Shown here: positions 46,126 through 58,949 of the stretch, in pieces | Position numbering within the stretch: position 1 is the first letter of the stretch | Layout: every line of letters starts with the position of its first letter | Source: Ahaetulla prasina | Lineage: Eukaryota > Chordata > Lepidosauria > Squamata > Colubridae | Length of the DNA: 64,000 nt | Direction: 5' to 3' | NCBI RefSeq assembly: GCF_028640845.1 | Contig: NC_080540.1 | Coordinates: forward strand, 47,846,561 to 47,910,560 | Notes under the pieces: generated by a model | Databases searched by the model: none | Told to the model about the DNA's origin: nothing | Seen by the model: only the letters and a program-made list of their open reading frames with translations | Position numbers and translations under genes: made by a program

Positions 46126-47578
46126 TAAATTAATTAAATTAAAAATTTATTTATTTATTTCATTTATTTATTTCATTTACTCACTCATTCATTCATTCAT
46201 ATTTAAGAAAACCTATATGACCACTTACTCACTGTCAATGAGTCTGGATGGCTTGCAAAACTATGGTGCCAGCTTCTGGTATGAAGCCATGCAACTTACG
46301 GATGCTACTTCTCCTGTCCCCGTGTAGGGAAGCTGAGCTTAGAGCTCTGGAGCTCATATTAGGGAAGGAGGACAGGTCATTCCTCAACATTCTTTGGACA
46401 TGTAACTCTATCCCAGAAGCAGGCAGCATTTTTGGAATGTCTGCAATGAGAGGCCAAGAGATGGAGCAGCCTCCCCTCTTTTCACCAATATCAGTTCTGG
46501 AGCTCCCCAGATCTTCCAAAAATAAGTGTGCAAATGGTGACTGGGCTTGGGAGATGAGGATATAGGACCCGGTGGTGTGGAAAGCAAAGTCTGTGAAGAC
46601 CCCAAGGGGTGGGAACTGGAGCACAGATTGTCTCATCTGGGAGGCTTTAAACAAGTGGACATGGGTCTGCACTAGATCTCCCAGGTCTTCCCCTCACCCA
46701 TGAGTACCATGTGGTCTGCTTAACAACTTGTATAATCACATAATGACTGCATTGGAGAGAACAGAGGTGAGCAAGACAATCATATGGTTGCCTTGCTTAA
46801 CAACACTCACAACTTTTGACCATAATGGGCAGGCTCCATTACAGTGATGAGTCCAGGACAACCTGTATGAAAGATAATGAAATAAAATAGCTGTGAAATA
46901 CTTGAGTATCGGAATAATCTCAGTACTTGAGATCTGGATAAATCCTACCCACTTTAGCAATATAAACTGTCCCAAAAACAATAGGGAAGCAATTGTGTTT
47001 TGTAGCTCTTTACTAAATGGTGACATTACTAATTAATGTCATCTTCAGAGAAACGGGCGTAAGAAATGGTAATAAAAGGGGAAATGGAGTGTCCATTTGA
47101 AACCTGATCACAAATTGATACTTTTTCTACAAGCAAATGAGCTATCGCACATTTTATTAAAATGGAAGAAAGAATTAATTGTGCAATAAAATTTTCATCT
47201 TATTCTCAGCTATGACCCAGGTGAGGCTTTGTTGAGCAATGGTATTAATTTCTTTCCCATGCAAATACAGTAAATACAAGCCTAAATGAGCATGAACTAA
47301 TTCATTGGACAGTGGAATGTTAGCTCTGCTTGGCTTAAAAAGTCTCATTTTAATTCTTCATTTTAGTTAATCATCCCATTCACTTTTCCTATGTTGGGCA
47401 ACTCCTAAGCAATTCACTCAATTATTGGTAACAGTAAAATTTGATAATCTATTTCCATCCAAAAATAAGATATAAACTTATTTTTATGAATTCAGTCTAC
47501 CCCGCAGGAAAAGAAATCACAAACTTGTCAAAAATAAAAAGATTATGTTTCTTGGCTATCCTGTAGATCAGGGGTGTT

Positions 47579-48153
47579 AAACTCAATTTCATTGAGGGCT
47601 GCATCAGGGTTGTGTTTGACCTCGGAGGGGTCTGGGGTGGGTGTGGCCAAAGTGGGTGTGACCAGCTCAACATCACTCGTGTTAGGGGCACCTGTGGTGA
47701 CCTGAACACTCTGTCAGCAAAAACAGGCTCCGTGCTCTGTTTTTGGCTGCGACAGCTTCCTGCAACTCTGTCAGTGAAAATGGAGCTCGGGCGGGCTGCC
47801 CGCAGTACTTGTATGCTCTATTTTTGGCTGCGGTGCCTCCTGCAACCCTCTGCCAGCGAAAACAGAACTCAGGCGGCCCTCCAGATATGTGAGTGGAAGG
47901 TATTGTTTTCATAGAAGGTGTATTAGCTGGTCGTACCGGAATCGCGGGTAGGAGGCTCGGGTCCACAGGAATATTGTAGTTAGTATTAGGGTTTTTATTA
48001 TTAGATTAATGGTGAAGAGTTGTGGGGTTGTTGTTTTTGCTGGCAGAGGCACTGCAGGCCGGTCCTTAGCTGTTTCCAAGGCAGCCCTGCGGGCCAGATC
48101 TAAGCACCCTATGGGCCGGATCTGGCCCCCATGCCTTGAGTTTGACACCCCTG
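47579..48153. mobile_element. Non-autonomous hAT element, 575 bp
   Basis: Ends CAGGGGTGTTAAACTCAA and TTGAGTTTGACACCCCTG are inverted with one mismatch. Perfect 8 bp target duplication CTGTAGAT (47571-47578, 48154-48161). The GC-rich interior has two similar blocks (GGCTGCGACAGCTTCCTGCA and GGCTGCGGTGCCTCCTGCA) and no transposase frame. Confidence 0.95.
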
Positions 48154-48350
48154 CTGTAGATTGAAAGTTAAGATAGATTGAGGCTGTATGTATTGTACAT
48201 ACTATGTACTACATGTATTGTATAATAATAGTAATGTATAGTAATATAAGAACTATAAGATATCCAGTTGATTATGTGGATAATTTTGTAGCAATAGTGG
48301 TAATCTACAAAAAAATAAATGCCACATGTTCAAGTAAGTGGGTATACAGA

Positions 48351-48718
48351 GTACTTGACTTACAACCATTCATTTAGCAACTGTTTGAAGTTTACAACAG
48401 CAATAAAAAAGTGCCTTACAACCAGTCCTCATATTTGCGACTGTTGCAGGATCCCCAATGTCACAGGATCAAAATTCAGGCACTTGGCAACTGGCATGTT
48501 GCAGCATCTTTTGACCACCATTTGCAATCTTCCTAGCTGGCTTCTGAAAAGCAAAGTCAACAGGGAAAGCCAAATTGGTTTGACTCACTTAATTGCAACG
48601 AGTTACTTAACAACCATAGCAAAAAAGATAATGAAATTGTACACACTCACTTAATAATCTCCTTACCTAGCAATGGAATTTCTGGTCCCAATTGTCATAA
48701 ATCGAGAACTACCTATAT
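48351..48718. mobile_element. Non-autonomous DNA transposon
   Basis: GTACTTGACTTACAACCATT at the left and AAATCGAGAACTACCTATAT at the right are diverged inverted ends. The interior repeats short phrases about unpaired CACTTAAT and ACTTAACAACCATAG. A fragment of similar sequence occurs near 46715-46850. No target duplication read. Confidence 0.6.
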
Positions 48719-49106
48719 AGGATGCAGACTATACAGAAGTCACTTATGAATGTCTATTGCTTCAGATTGATTTCAGTGAGATGATCGATGACAGAGAAAT
48801 TAGTTATATCATAGTGACAGCTGGCTGTATTTTCTAGGAACAGCTATCCCAATATATGTCAAAACCAAGCTGCAAATCTCCATGGAGCTAGGTTATCAGC
48901 ATAATCCCCTTCTCAGTCTCAACGGACAATTTCTCCATGTTATTTGTAGATACAGTCATGGGTTACTCCAAATAACAACATATTGGGCCCAGAAAGTATT
49001 CCATATTTTATTATTCTTTTCCCATTCCTATGGTAATGTAAACCACTATGAGACTTTGAATTTCAAACTATCCTCTTCTTTCCACAGAGCCATGCACGCA
49101 TGTGGC

Positions 49107-49124
49107 AGATATATATATATATAT
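49107..49124. repeat. Left remnant of the (TA)n target tract
   Basis: About eight AT units directly before the chromovirus; the other side continues as a much longer (TA)n at 54607. Confidence 0.9.
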
Positions 49125-49674
49125 TGTTCTGTTTCCCTCCCCCTAATACTCCCAGCAAAGAGTCAGTCAGAGGCCTTCTTTTCTCCTTTTATTTACATAG
49201 ATACATGTCCTGGCCACGTCTACCCACGGGCCTGCCAAGTTTCTGGAGATAACGAGGAAATTATAGATAAGGCCAGAATTACTCACGAATAGATTCTTCC
49301 CTCCTTGAGACAGTTAGCTCACGCCAATTCATTGCTTTGTCCAAGACAAAAAACCAGGAAGTCCCGCCTCCTATTTATAGTCTCTGCAGATGTCACTGCA
49401 TGACAATTATGACTTGGCTTTGTCCCAACTCTTCTGCTGCTGCGCACGCCGGTCACGTCTACGTAATCTTGCATCACTCCAAAACTGTTCTTGGGGCATT
49501 GCCAAATCAGAAGGAGGCTCCAGAGAATCAGGCTTTGCCGGCCCCTCCTCCTCCCTTTGAGTGGGTGCCAGGGAGGGAAAGGGCTCAAGAGAAGCAGGGC
49601 TGGCCAGGTCTTCTCCCTCACTTTCTGAATCATCCGAGTCCAGGAGTCTGGGTCCAGGAACCTGGGTCACAACA
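49125..49674 (-). repeat. 3' LTR of the chromovirus
   Basis: 550 bp. On the minus strand it has a TATA box (TATAAATAGG, about 49380-49370) and a poly(A) signal AATAAA (about 49193). Its first ~270 bases on the minus strand are also the C-terminal codons of pol. The other LTR differs by a few substitutions and small indels. Confidence 0.95.
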
Positions 49675-50879
49675 CTATCCTTCATCGCAGGGCCCTTCCC
49701 CCGGGGCTGACGATCGGGATGCGGTCGGGCTGGGTTCTGCTCATGGAAGGCCTGCACCAGGTCAGGGGCATGAACGTCGGAGGCATCTACCCAGGAGAAA
49801 TCAGTCCCGTATCCCTTCCACGCGATCAAATATTGGAAACGACCCTTCAGCCAGCGGGAGTCTCGTACGCTGTGGACTTCGTATTCCTCCGATCCGTCCT
49901 CGGCGACAGTGACGGGTGCTGTTGGGCACCGAAGGGGACTCGGTGTGGCCTCAGGAACCAGAAGGGACCGGTGAAAAACGGGGTGGATCCGCATGGATCG
50001 TGGCAGGGTCAGTCGGTAGGCTACCGGGTTGATGACTGCCTCGACAGGGAACGGGCCGATGAATCGGTGGTCCAACTTCTTTACCGGGCGGTCGGACGGG
50101 AGGTGTTTGGTGGAGAGCCACACCCGGTCTCCAACTGCCAGCGGGGGCGTTGCCCGTCGGGAGCGGTCGGCGTACCGTTTGTAGTCCTCCTTTGCCCGAT
50201 TCAGCTGCTGACGTACCAACTGTTGGACCGCATGCAATTCCATCAGGAAGGTCTGCGTTTCGGGAACAGGAGAGTCCGGTGGTGCCAGAGGGAAGAGCCG
50301 CGGATGGTACCCCACATTGGCAAAGAACGGGGTCATCTGAATAGAGGTGTGCTGAGAGTTGTTAAAAGCAAACTCCGCCAGGGACAGGTAGTCGGCCCAG
50401 TTGTCCTGTTGCTGGTTGATGAAGCAACGGAGATACTGTTCCAGTATACCGATGATCTTCTCTGTACCCCCGTCGGTCTCCAGATGGTGCGATGACGACA
50501 GACACACCTGCACCTCCAACGCGGCCATCAGGCTCTTCCAAAAGCGGGCTGTGAACTGAACTCCGCGGTCCGAAACCACCCTGTCCGGTAGACCATGGAG
50601 GCGGAAGATGTGCTGCAGAAAGAGACGGGCCGTTTTGCGGCTGTGGGCTGTCCGCGGCATGGGATGAAGTGTGCCATCTTGGTGAGCATGTCCACCACCA
50701 CCAGCACCGTGGTGGACCCAGAGGACGGCGGCAGGTCTGTCAGGAAGTCCATAGAGATCGCCCCCCAGGGTCTGTCGGGTGTCGGCAAGGGCTGGAGGGG
50801 TCCGGGAGGGCCCCGTGGCGGTCTTGGCTTGCCGGCACGGCACGCAGGATGTCACGTAGGCATGTATATCATGCCGCAC
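49407..50879 (-). CDS. Chromovirus integrase with chromodomain, open frame
   Basis: 490 codons on the minus strand. The zinc-site cysteines are in [10 protein letters not shown]. Between about 50790 and 50640 the true protein lies in another frame ([13 protein letters not shown], first catalytic Asp), so two compensating frameshifts make residues ~35-75 here wrong. Then [13 protein letters not shown] (second Asp) and [10 protein letters not shown] (Glu) complete the DDE set. The GPY/F module ([18 protein letters not shown]) precedes a chromodomain ([20 protein letters not shown], then AFHEQ). The tail after about 49674 is encoded within the 3' LTR and ends KSWDKAKS. Confidence 0.93.
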   Translation of the reverse strand: MRHDIHAYVTSCVPCRQAKTATGPSRTPPALADTRQTLGGDLYGLPDRPAAVLWVHHGAGGGGHAHQDGTLHPMPRTAHSRKTARLFLQHIFRLHGLPDRVVSDRGVQFTARFWKSLMAALEVQVCLSSSHHLETDGGTEKIIGILEQYLRCFINQQQDNWADYLSLAEFAFNNSQHTSIQMTPFFANVGYHPRLFPLAPPDSPVPETQTFLMELHAVQQLVRQQLNRAKEDYKRYADRSRRATPPLAVGDRVWLSTKHLPSDRPVKKLDHRFIGPFPVEAVINPVAYRLTLPRSMRIHPVFHRSLLVPEATPSPLRCPTAPVTVAEDGSEEYEVHSVRDSRWLKGRFQYLIAWKGYGTDFSWVDASDVHAPDLVQAFHEQNPARPHPDRQPRGKGPAMKDSVVTQVPGPRLLDSDDSESEGEDLASPASLEPFPSLAPTQREEEGPAKPDSLEPPSDLAMPQEQFWSDARLRRRDRRAQQQKSWDKAKS

Positions 50880-50963
50880 TGGGCCACCAAAAGGTCCGTG
50901 TCACCAGGTGGAGGGTCTTGAAGAACCCAAAATGTCCTGCTGCAGGGTTGTCGTGGCACTGGG

Positions 50964-51932
50964 TCATGACGAGGGCTCGGAGTGGTCCTGTGGGCACATA
51001 TAATCGCCCCCGAAACTTGAGTAAGTCCTCCTCCAAGGTCCAAGGAGACGGGGCCCACCTCCGCTCTCCTTTGCTGCGACCAGGCGTCCTGGCGCTGGGC
51101 CTCGCACCTGGGCCCGCAAGTCCACTGGCTCCCGTGCTGCGGCCAAGGCTTCTGCCGGCAGCACTGTCCGTGGAGGAAGGGGGTCCTTGGCGCAGAGGTA
51201 CTCTGGCTTGCGGGACAGGGCATCCGCCCTCCGGTTGTGACCGCTGGGAATGTAGGTCACGCGGAAGTTGAACCGGGCAAAAAACAACGACCAGCGGATC
51301 TGCCGCTGGTTCAACTTCCGAGCTGTGGTGAGGTGCTCGAGATTCCGATGGTCCGTTCGGACCTCCACCTGATGTCGGGCCCCCTCCAGATGGTGTCGCC
51401 AAGCCTCGAATGCAGCCTTGATAGCCAGCAACTCTTTTTCCCAGATAGTGTAGTTGCGCTCGGAAGGATTGAGTTTCCGGGAGTAGTAAGCGCAGGGAAA
51501 AAGTGTGCCGCCATTCGTCGGAGCCTGTAGCAGCACCGCTCCCAGAGCCACATTGGACGCGTCCGTTTCCACCACAAAAGGCCGGAGCGGGTCGGGATGC
51601 CTCAGGGCGGGTTCCATCATGGTGGATTTCATGAGGGCTGTGTATGCTTCTTGCTGCGGGGGACCCCACCAGAACGCAACCTTCTTCCTGAGGAGCTGGG
51701 TAAGTGGAGCCGTCAGTGTGGCGAAGCCTGGGATGAAGGTCCAGTAGTAGTTGGCGAAGCCCAGCAGGCGCTGAACATCCTTCACCCGACGAGGGGCTTC
51801 CCAGCTACACAAAGCTTCTACTTTACATGGGTCCATGGCTATGCCCTCGGGCGAGATGATATGCCCGAGGAATTCTATGGAAGTCCGGAAGAAGACGCAT
51901 TTCTCCAGCTTCGCATTGAGTTGTTGCTCCAT
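50964..51932 (-). pseudogene. Chromovirus RT connection and RNase H
   Basis: 322 open codons: [36 protein letters not shown], then RNase H with VVETDASNVALGAVLLQ, ERNYTIWEKELLAIKAAFEA, RTDHRNLEHL and HNRRADALSRK, which gives the D-E-D-D set. The last ~30 codons run out of the real frame near 51060. Confidence 0.92.
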
Positions 51933-52831
51933 AGCGTTGCAGAACCAGACCGACGTGTCGAAGGTGGCTTTCCCTGGACCGGGAGTAAATCAGGATGTCG
52001 TTCAGGTAGATAACCACGAACCGATCCAACATGTCTCGGAACACGTCGTTCATGAAGTGCTGGAAAACGGCGGGAGCATTGGTCAACCCAAATGGCATGA
52101 CAGTGTATTCGTAGTGTCCGTATCGGGTGCCGAATGCCATCTTCCATTCGTCTCCTTCTCGCATCCGCACCAGGTTGTAGGGCCCCCCGGAGATCGAGCT
52201 TGGTGAAGATCGTGGCCTCCCGCAACCTCTCCAGCAGCTCCGGGATGAGCGGCAGGGGGTAGCGATTCCACACTGTAATGGCGTTTAGCCGGCGGTAATC
52301 ACAGCATAGGCGCAAGTCCCCTGTCTTCTTCTTCACAAAGAGGACCGGGGCCGAGAGAGGGGACTTTGAAGGCCGGATGAACCCTCGGGCCAGATTTTTG
52401 TCCAGGAAGTCCCTGAGGGCGGCCAACTCGGGCTCCGACATGGAATACAGGCGTCCCACAGGCAGTGGTGCGTTGGGCAGAAGGTCCACGGGGCAATCGT
52501 AGGGCCAATGCGGGGGTAGTCGGTCCGCCTCCTTCTCGCTGAACACGTCGGCGAAGTCCGTCAGCTCAGGAGGCAAGGTGATGGCAGCGGTGGGGACGTT
52601 CTGGCCGGCACAGGTGTGGCGGATGTGATCGACGCACTGCAGACTCGGGAAAGAGATGGCGTTCGCGACCAGGCCACCTGAGGATCGTGGGTCCGCCAGG
52701 CCAACCCAAGGACCAAGGAAAATGAAGGTCCGCCGTGACATAAAACTGGATCGCCTCATGGTCCCCAATAGCCAGGCGCAAAGGCTGGGTGGCAAATTTA
52801 ATGGGGCCGGACACCAGTTCTCACCCATCAA
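51823..52831 (-). pseudogene. Chromovirus protease end and reverse transcriptase
   Basis: The minus strand encodes ELTDFADVFSEKEADRLPPH, then PLPVGRLYSMSEPELAALRD, then [20 protein letters not shown] and [12 protein letters not shown] motifs in order. A frameshift near 52180 moves the rest ([20 protein letters not shown], then [13 protein letters not shown]) to another frame. The catalytic box reads YLND, Asn replacing the first Asp of YLDD, so the enzyme would be inactive even with an intact frame. Confidence 0.92.
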
Positions 52832-53133
52832 TTGTCTCTACCCGCATCGGAGGGTCCACGGAACCACGGGACCGCAAACTGGGTCACAAAGGCCTGGTCC
52901 ATAAAGTTTGTTGTGGCCCTGAGTCCACCAGCGCATGCGCCTGGAGCCCGTCCGACTGGTTCCCCAACCATATCCGTGTGTCCAGAATCAGATGCCGAGG
53001 GGCCCAGAGTCTACTTCCGCAACGTCCAGTGGGGGCTTAGTACGTGCCCGACCTAGGGTTTCCCCGAGGTCGGGCCTGCTCCGTTTCCCGATTGGTCACG
53101 CTGTGATTCGGGGACCGGCGTGCGTGCCCCACT

Positions 53134-54019
53134 TCACTTTCTGGGGCAAGAAGCGGCGAAGTGGCCGGGCTCCCCACAGTACAGGCACAATTCCCCTTGG
53201 CGCCTCCGGTTCCGCTCCTGGGCTGTCAGGCGAGGTCTGGCCGCTCCCAACTCCATGGGCTCTTCCGCAGCGGTTACAAAACGTGGGGCGACCCTGGATG
53301 CTGGTGGTGCAGGAAGTGGGGGCGCAGATGTCAACGGCGGGTCCCGGGGGGTGCGACGGGACGGTCGCCATTGCAGATGGGCATCGAGGCGGAGACAAAT
53401 GGGCACCAAGTTGTCGAGGGTCCGTGGCGCCTCCACGCGGACCAGCTCGTCTTGCAATTCCTCTGAGAGTCCCTCCTGGAATGCGTCCACCAGCACTGCA
53501 TCATTCCAGTCAGAGTCCTGGCACAAAAGACGAAATTCGGCGATGTACTCCTGCAGGGGCGTTTCCCTTGACGGAGTTCCTTAAGGCGCCTGGTTGCCGT
53601 CAGCATTCGAACCGGGTCCTCATACATGGTGCGCAGGTGCTGCCAAAAACGCTGTTGGTCCACCAGCAGGGGGCTGTCCCGGAGCAAGAGGGGTGTGGCC
53701 CATCGAGCAGCCGAGCCGGAAAGAAGGTTAATCATGAAGGCCACCTTAGCCCGGTCGTCTGGGAAATCCTCTGGCCTCATAGCCATGTAGAGCTGGCACT
53801 GTCCCAAGAAGGTCGGGAACATCTCAGGCTGCCCAGAAAACTTATCCGGCACGGTTATCGGGCACTTGCGACGAGGAGGAGGAGTGGGAGGATGGGGGGG
53901 GGGGCTGCAGGCACATTCCTGGCAGCAAGTTGGCCTGCCAAGTGAGCCACTTGCTGCTGGAGCTGTTGATTAGCCGCTTGTAGCTGCTCTAACTGCTGCT
54001 GTACCTGCTGCTGATCCAT
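53134..54019 (-). pseudogene. Chromovirus gag, frameshifted
   Basis: The ATG at 54019-54017 starts MDQQQVQQQLEQLQAANQQL, a coiled-coil-like glutamine-rich N-terminus. A run of ten G (C on the coding strand) near 53897-53906 shifts the frame. The capsid part follows (MPDKFSGQPEMFPTFLGQCQ, RAKVAFMINLLSGSAARW), another frameshift occurs near 53570, and the final part ends with CLYCGEPGHFAASC, a CCHC zinc knuckle. Order and content are typical of Gypsy Gag. Confidence 0.9.
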
Positions 54020-54057
54020 CTTTGGTGGAAGATGTTTTAGTCAGGTCTCGGACAAAA

Positions 54058-54974
<917 letters not shown>

Positions 54975-54984
54975 ATACAAACAC

Positions 54985-55297
<313 letters not shown>

Positions 55298-55331
55298 CTG
55301 TTGTGTATGTGTGTTTTTCTCTCTGTGTTAG

Positions 55332-55402
55332 TTCCCACAGTGGCACCCACAAATGTGAGCGGGGGTGGAGGAAGCCGGTCTGAACTTGGCATCATGTGGG
55401 AG
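55332..55402 (+). CDS. CNTN6: Contactin exon: start of FN3 domain 2
   Basis: The acceptor is ctgtgttag ending at 55331 and the donor is gtaatt at 55403. It enters in phase 1 and leaves in phase 0 after TGG GAG (Trp-Glu), a boundary that fits the family, where the next exon would start with a PEELQNGEGF-like segment. The peptide has PTVAPTNVSGGGGSRSEL followed by GIMWE. GGGGSRSEL is a strong contactin FN2 signature. A second AG at 55339-55340 could act as an alternative acceptor but would remove conserved residues. The exon lies only about 70 bp after a long (TA)n/(TATG)n tract, so its upstream splice signals sit in low-complexity DNA. Confidence 0.88.
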
Positions 55403-56066
55403 GTAATTTGTAAATCAGTCTCAAGCCTTCAATATAATGAGTGGAACATATAAGACAGCTCTAACAAAATCACTTTGTTGTGCTATTGTTAGCAATTTAG
55501 AGAAGTAAACTGAGAGAAATGTTGTAAAGATATTTGGAAGTCATCTATAGCCCTCTTATCATTACTATGCAGAAAATAGCTTAACATCCCAGTCTGAGTG
55601 TTTAATGCACGAAACACTTTGCACAGTTTTAGTTGCTTCTGGGCCCTTCCACCCTTGTTATTTTGGAATATAATGCTGGTAATTTGTATCATGTCATACA
55701 TAAAAAAAAGAATAAGGCCTTTCAATATCAAATATCATTATATGAATGTTTAGATGGCAAATAGAGATTCATGCATAAGACTTCAACCTAAGTTTATTTG
55801 CTAGTATGTTCCAATGAAATCAACATTTATTTCTAGCTATCTGTGACTTCAGAGAATTGTAAAGAAACATGCCAGCAAGGATATTTCCATGCTTAAGAAC
55901 TGATGTAATATTTTTTTCTTTCACATATGCTGATTAGATTCCTATTTAGATTTGTTATGTCTCACTGCTAATGGGACAATGTTCCGTAGAACATCTGAAA
56001 ATTGAAAAAAGAAAGCTTAGGAGGACTGCCTAGGGAACATGTCATCCACATCTCCATGTTTTAATA

Positions 56067-56201
56067 CAGGGTTATCAAACTCACGTCGTCAGGGCGGGGT
56101 CACATGATGTATCAGGACTTTTTTTCCTTTTGCTAAACTGTGCGTGGGCGTGGCCAGCGGGTGACACATCCAGCCCATGGGCCGGGAGTTGGACAGCCCT
56201 G
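56067..56201. mobile_element. hAT-type MITE
   Basis: 135 bp, CAGGGTTATCAAACTC to GAGTTGGACAGCCCTG. Flanks TTTTAATA and CTTTAATA agree at seven of eight bases. Confidence 0.88.
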
Positions 56202-56935
56202 CTTTAATATCTCACTGGTGACTCTTACCTGTCAAAGTTAAATCAGCAACTCTCTTGCATTATGGCAAGTATGGCCTACTTTCCAGCAAATAGGAATAAT
56301 TATCTCTGCAACTCCATACTGGATGTTCTCTATAGAATCTATGAAGTTTCATTTTCAAGCTTGCTTTTAAATAGCATGACCAGTTGAATACTTAGTATTT
56401 GTACATACGTTGTTGTATAATGCTGCTGCTCTCTTGAAATGTCCCAATTTTATTAAACTATAATGCTTTTGGTGTATTTGTCTTTAAATATCAACCAAGA
56501 ATAGAACTGGGGGACTTACCAACATTCATCTATCTGCTTCCTTTTCACTTCTACTGTAGCCATTCCATAGTAAAGCATTTTAGGGAAAAATTGTTTCAGG
56601 CTTCTATGGGACTTCATTTTTATATCAAAAACACGACTTCACAACTAACAACAACAAATCAATCACAATCAAATAAACATATTACAGTGCCATAGATCTT
56701 TCAACTGTGGTCTTCCTGGATGAAGCTGCTAGGAATTACATTCTAGCAATAGTTTGGGACCAACAGTTCCTTGTCCCAAACTACTATAATTAAATATGTA
56801 ATTATGAGCAACAACAATTGAAATATCCACATATTATTTTCTCATTTAGTTTAAGCTTCATTCTTTTGTTTGATTTTACCCCTGGGTTAAGTATATTTCT
56901 TAGGGTAGGAAACTGATGTTTTGCAGGATGGATAA

Positions 56936-58580
56936 TAATATAAACATAGAAATAAGAGTGAAAAATAATGTTGATTAGACAAGAACGAATATACTGAGAA
57001 TGAATTTTAGTAAGATGAAAGTGCTGATGGATTTTGAGCTCATCAGATTTTGAGCTCATCAGATTTTGAGCTGATGGATTTTGAGCTCATCAGATTTTGA
57101 GCTCATCAGATTTTGAGCTCATCAGATTTTGAGCTGATGGATTTTGAGCTGATGGATTTTGAGCTGATGGATTTTGAGCTCATCAGATTTTGAGCTCATC
57201 AGATTTTGAGCTCATCAGATTTTGAGCTCATCAGATTTTGAGCTCATCAGATTTTGAGCTGATGGATTTTGAGCTCATCAGATTTTGAGCTGATGGATTT
57301 TGAGCTCATCAGATTTTGAGCTGATGGATTTTGAGCTGATGGATTTTGAGCTCATCAGATTTTGAGCTGATGGATTTTGAGCTCATCAGATTTTGAGCTG
57401 ATGGATTTTGAGCTCATCAGATTTTGAGCTGATGGATTTTGAGCTCATCAGATTTTGAGCTCATCAGATTTTGAGCTCATCAGATTTTGAGCTGATGGAT
57501 TTTGAGCTCATCAGATTTTGAGCTCATCAGATTTTGAGCTCATCAGATTTTGAGCTGATGGATTTTGAGCTCATCAGATTTTGAGCTCATCAGATTTTGA
57601 GCTGATGGATTTTGAGCTGATGGATTTTGAGCTCATCAGATTTTGAGCTCATCAGATTTTGAGCTCATCAGATTTTGAGCTGATGGATTTTGAGCTCATC
57701 AGATTTTGAGCTGATGGATTTTGAGCTCATCAGATTTTGAGCTCATCAGATTTTGAGCTGATGGATTTTGAGCTCATCAGATTTTGAGCTGATGGATTTT
57801 GAGCTGATGGATTTTGAGCTGATGGATTTTGAGCTCATCAGATTTTGAGCTGATGGATTTTGAGCTGATGGATTTTGAGCTGATGGATTTTGAGCTGATG
57901 GATTTTGAGCTGATGGATTTTGAGCTGATGGATTTTGAGCTGATGGATTTTGAGCTCATCAGATTTTGAGCTCATCAGATTTTGAGCTCATCAGATTTTG
58001 AGCTCATCAGATTTTGAGCTCATCAGATTTTGAGCTCATCAGATTTTGAGCTCATCAGATTTTGAGCTCATCAGATTTTGAGCTCATCAGATTTTGAGCT
58101 CATCAGATTTTGAGCTGATGGATTTTGAGCTGATGGATTTTGAGCTGATGGATTTTGAGCTCATCAGATTTTGAGCTCATCAGATTTTGAGCTCATCAGA
58201 TTTTGAGCTCATCAGATTTTGAGCTCATCAGATTTTGAGCTGATGGATTTTGAGCTCATCAGATTTTGAGCTCATCAGATTTTGAGCTGATGGATTTTGA
58301 GCTGATGGATTTTGAGCTCATCAGATTTTGAGCTGATGGATTTTGAGCTGATGGATTTTGAGCTGATGGATTTTGAGCTGATGGATTTTGAGCTGATGGA
58401 TTTTGAGCTGATGGATTTTGAGCTGATGGATTCAGGAATAATAATAATATAAACATAGAAATAAGAGTGAAAAGTAATGTTGATTAGACAAGAACGAATA
58501 TACTGAGAATGAATTTTAGTAAGATGAAAGTGCTGATGGATTTTGAGCTCATCAGATTTTGAGCTGATGGATTCAGGAAT
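56936..58580. repeat. Higher-order duplication around the minisatellite
   Basis: The ~90 bp before the array (ATAATATAAACATAGAAATA ... TTTTAGTAAGATGAAAGTG) recurs directly after it at about 58443-58533, followed by a mini-array of only three monomers (B, A, B) and the same TTCAGGAATAA exit. So flank plus array was duplicated in tandem, with arrays of very different length. Confidence 0.95.
57022..58436. repeat. Two-monomer minisatellite, ~90 units
   Basis: The array is built only from two monomers, A = GAGCTCATCAGATTTT (16 bp) and B = GAGCTGATGGATTTT (15 bp), virtually without other variation. They occur in irregular order with some long runs (seven B near 57850-57955, ten A near 57952-58110, seven B at the end). 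CATCAG in A is the reverse complement of CTGATG in B. Because 15 and 16 bp units mix, no reading frame persists; the short lysine/serine-rich frames on the minus strand are by-products. Confidence 0.97.
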
Positions 58581-58610
58581 AAGCTAAATTTTACATAAAA
58601 TATTATATAT

Positions 58611-58612
<2 letters not shown>

Positions 58613-58653
<41 letters not shown>

Positions 58654-58690
58654 AACACACGCGCACACACACATGCATGCACACACACGC
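58613..58690. repeat. (GT)n then (CA)n microsatellites
   Basis: About 19 GT units, then ATAAACACACGC and CA-rich repeats, able to pair as a hairpin. Confidence 0.93.
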
Positions 58691-58949
58691 ACACATACCT
58701 TAAATTGTATATATTCCACACACACACCATTTTTTAAGTCTAAAAGAAAACCAGACACAAGAAACACATTTTTCCCATTGCCTTCAAATGTTTAGAAATT
58801 TCTTATTTGTACTGCCAAAACAATTAAAACCCTTTTTTTAATAAATGTCATAAGGTCAATTTCCTCAATGCTATTATGATTATGTGCCACTCTGTTGTGG
58901 TCAATTAGTAGCAAAAACACAGATAGATTTTCTCTGGAGTGATCTGTCC

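Noticed and set aside
49719..51271. Long + strand frames (258 and 200 codons)
   Set aside because: Antisense to the chromovirus integrase and RNase H; the minus strand has the family motifs.
52935..53945. 336-codon + strand frame
   Set aside because: Shadow frame opposite the chromovirus gag, a GC-rich region where antisense frames are expected.
55339..55341. Second AG as the main FN2 acceptor
   Set aside because: It removes residues that align with other contactins; kept only as a possible alternative.
57022..58436. CRISPR-like array
   Set aside because: Units are contiguous with no unique spacers, the host is a vertebrate and there are no cas genes; it is a minisatellite.
57777..58456. 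Lysine/serine-rich repeat proteins on the minus strand
   Set aside because: Frames exist only where same-length monomers run together; mixing 15 and 16 bp units shifts the frame, and there is no start context or conserved flank.
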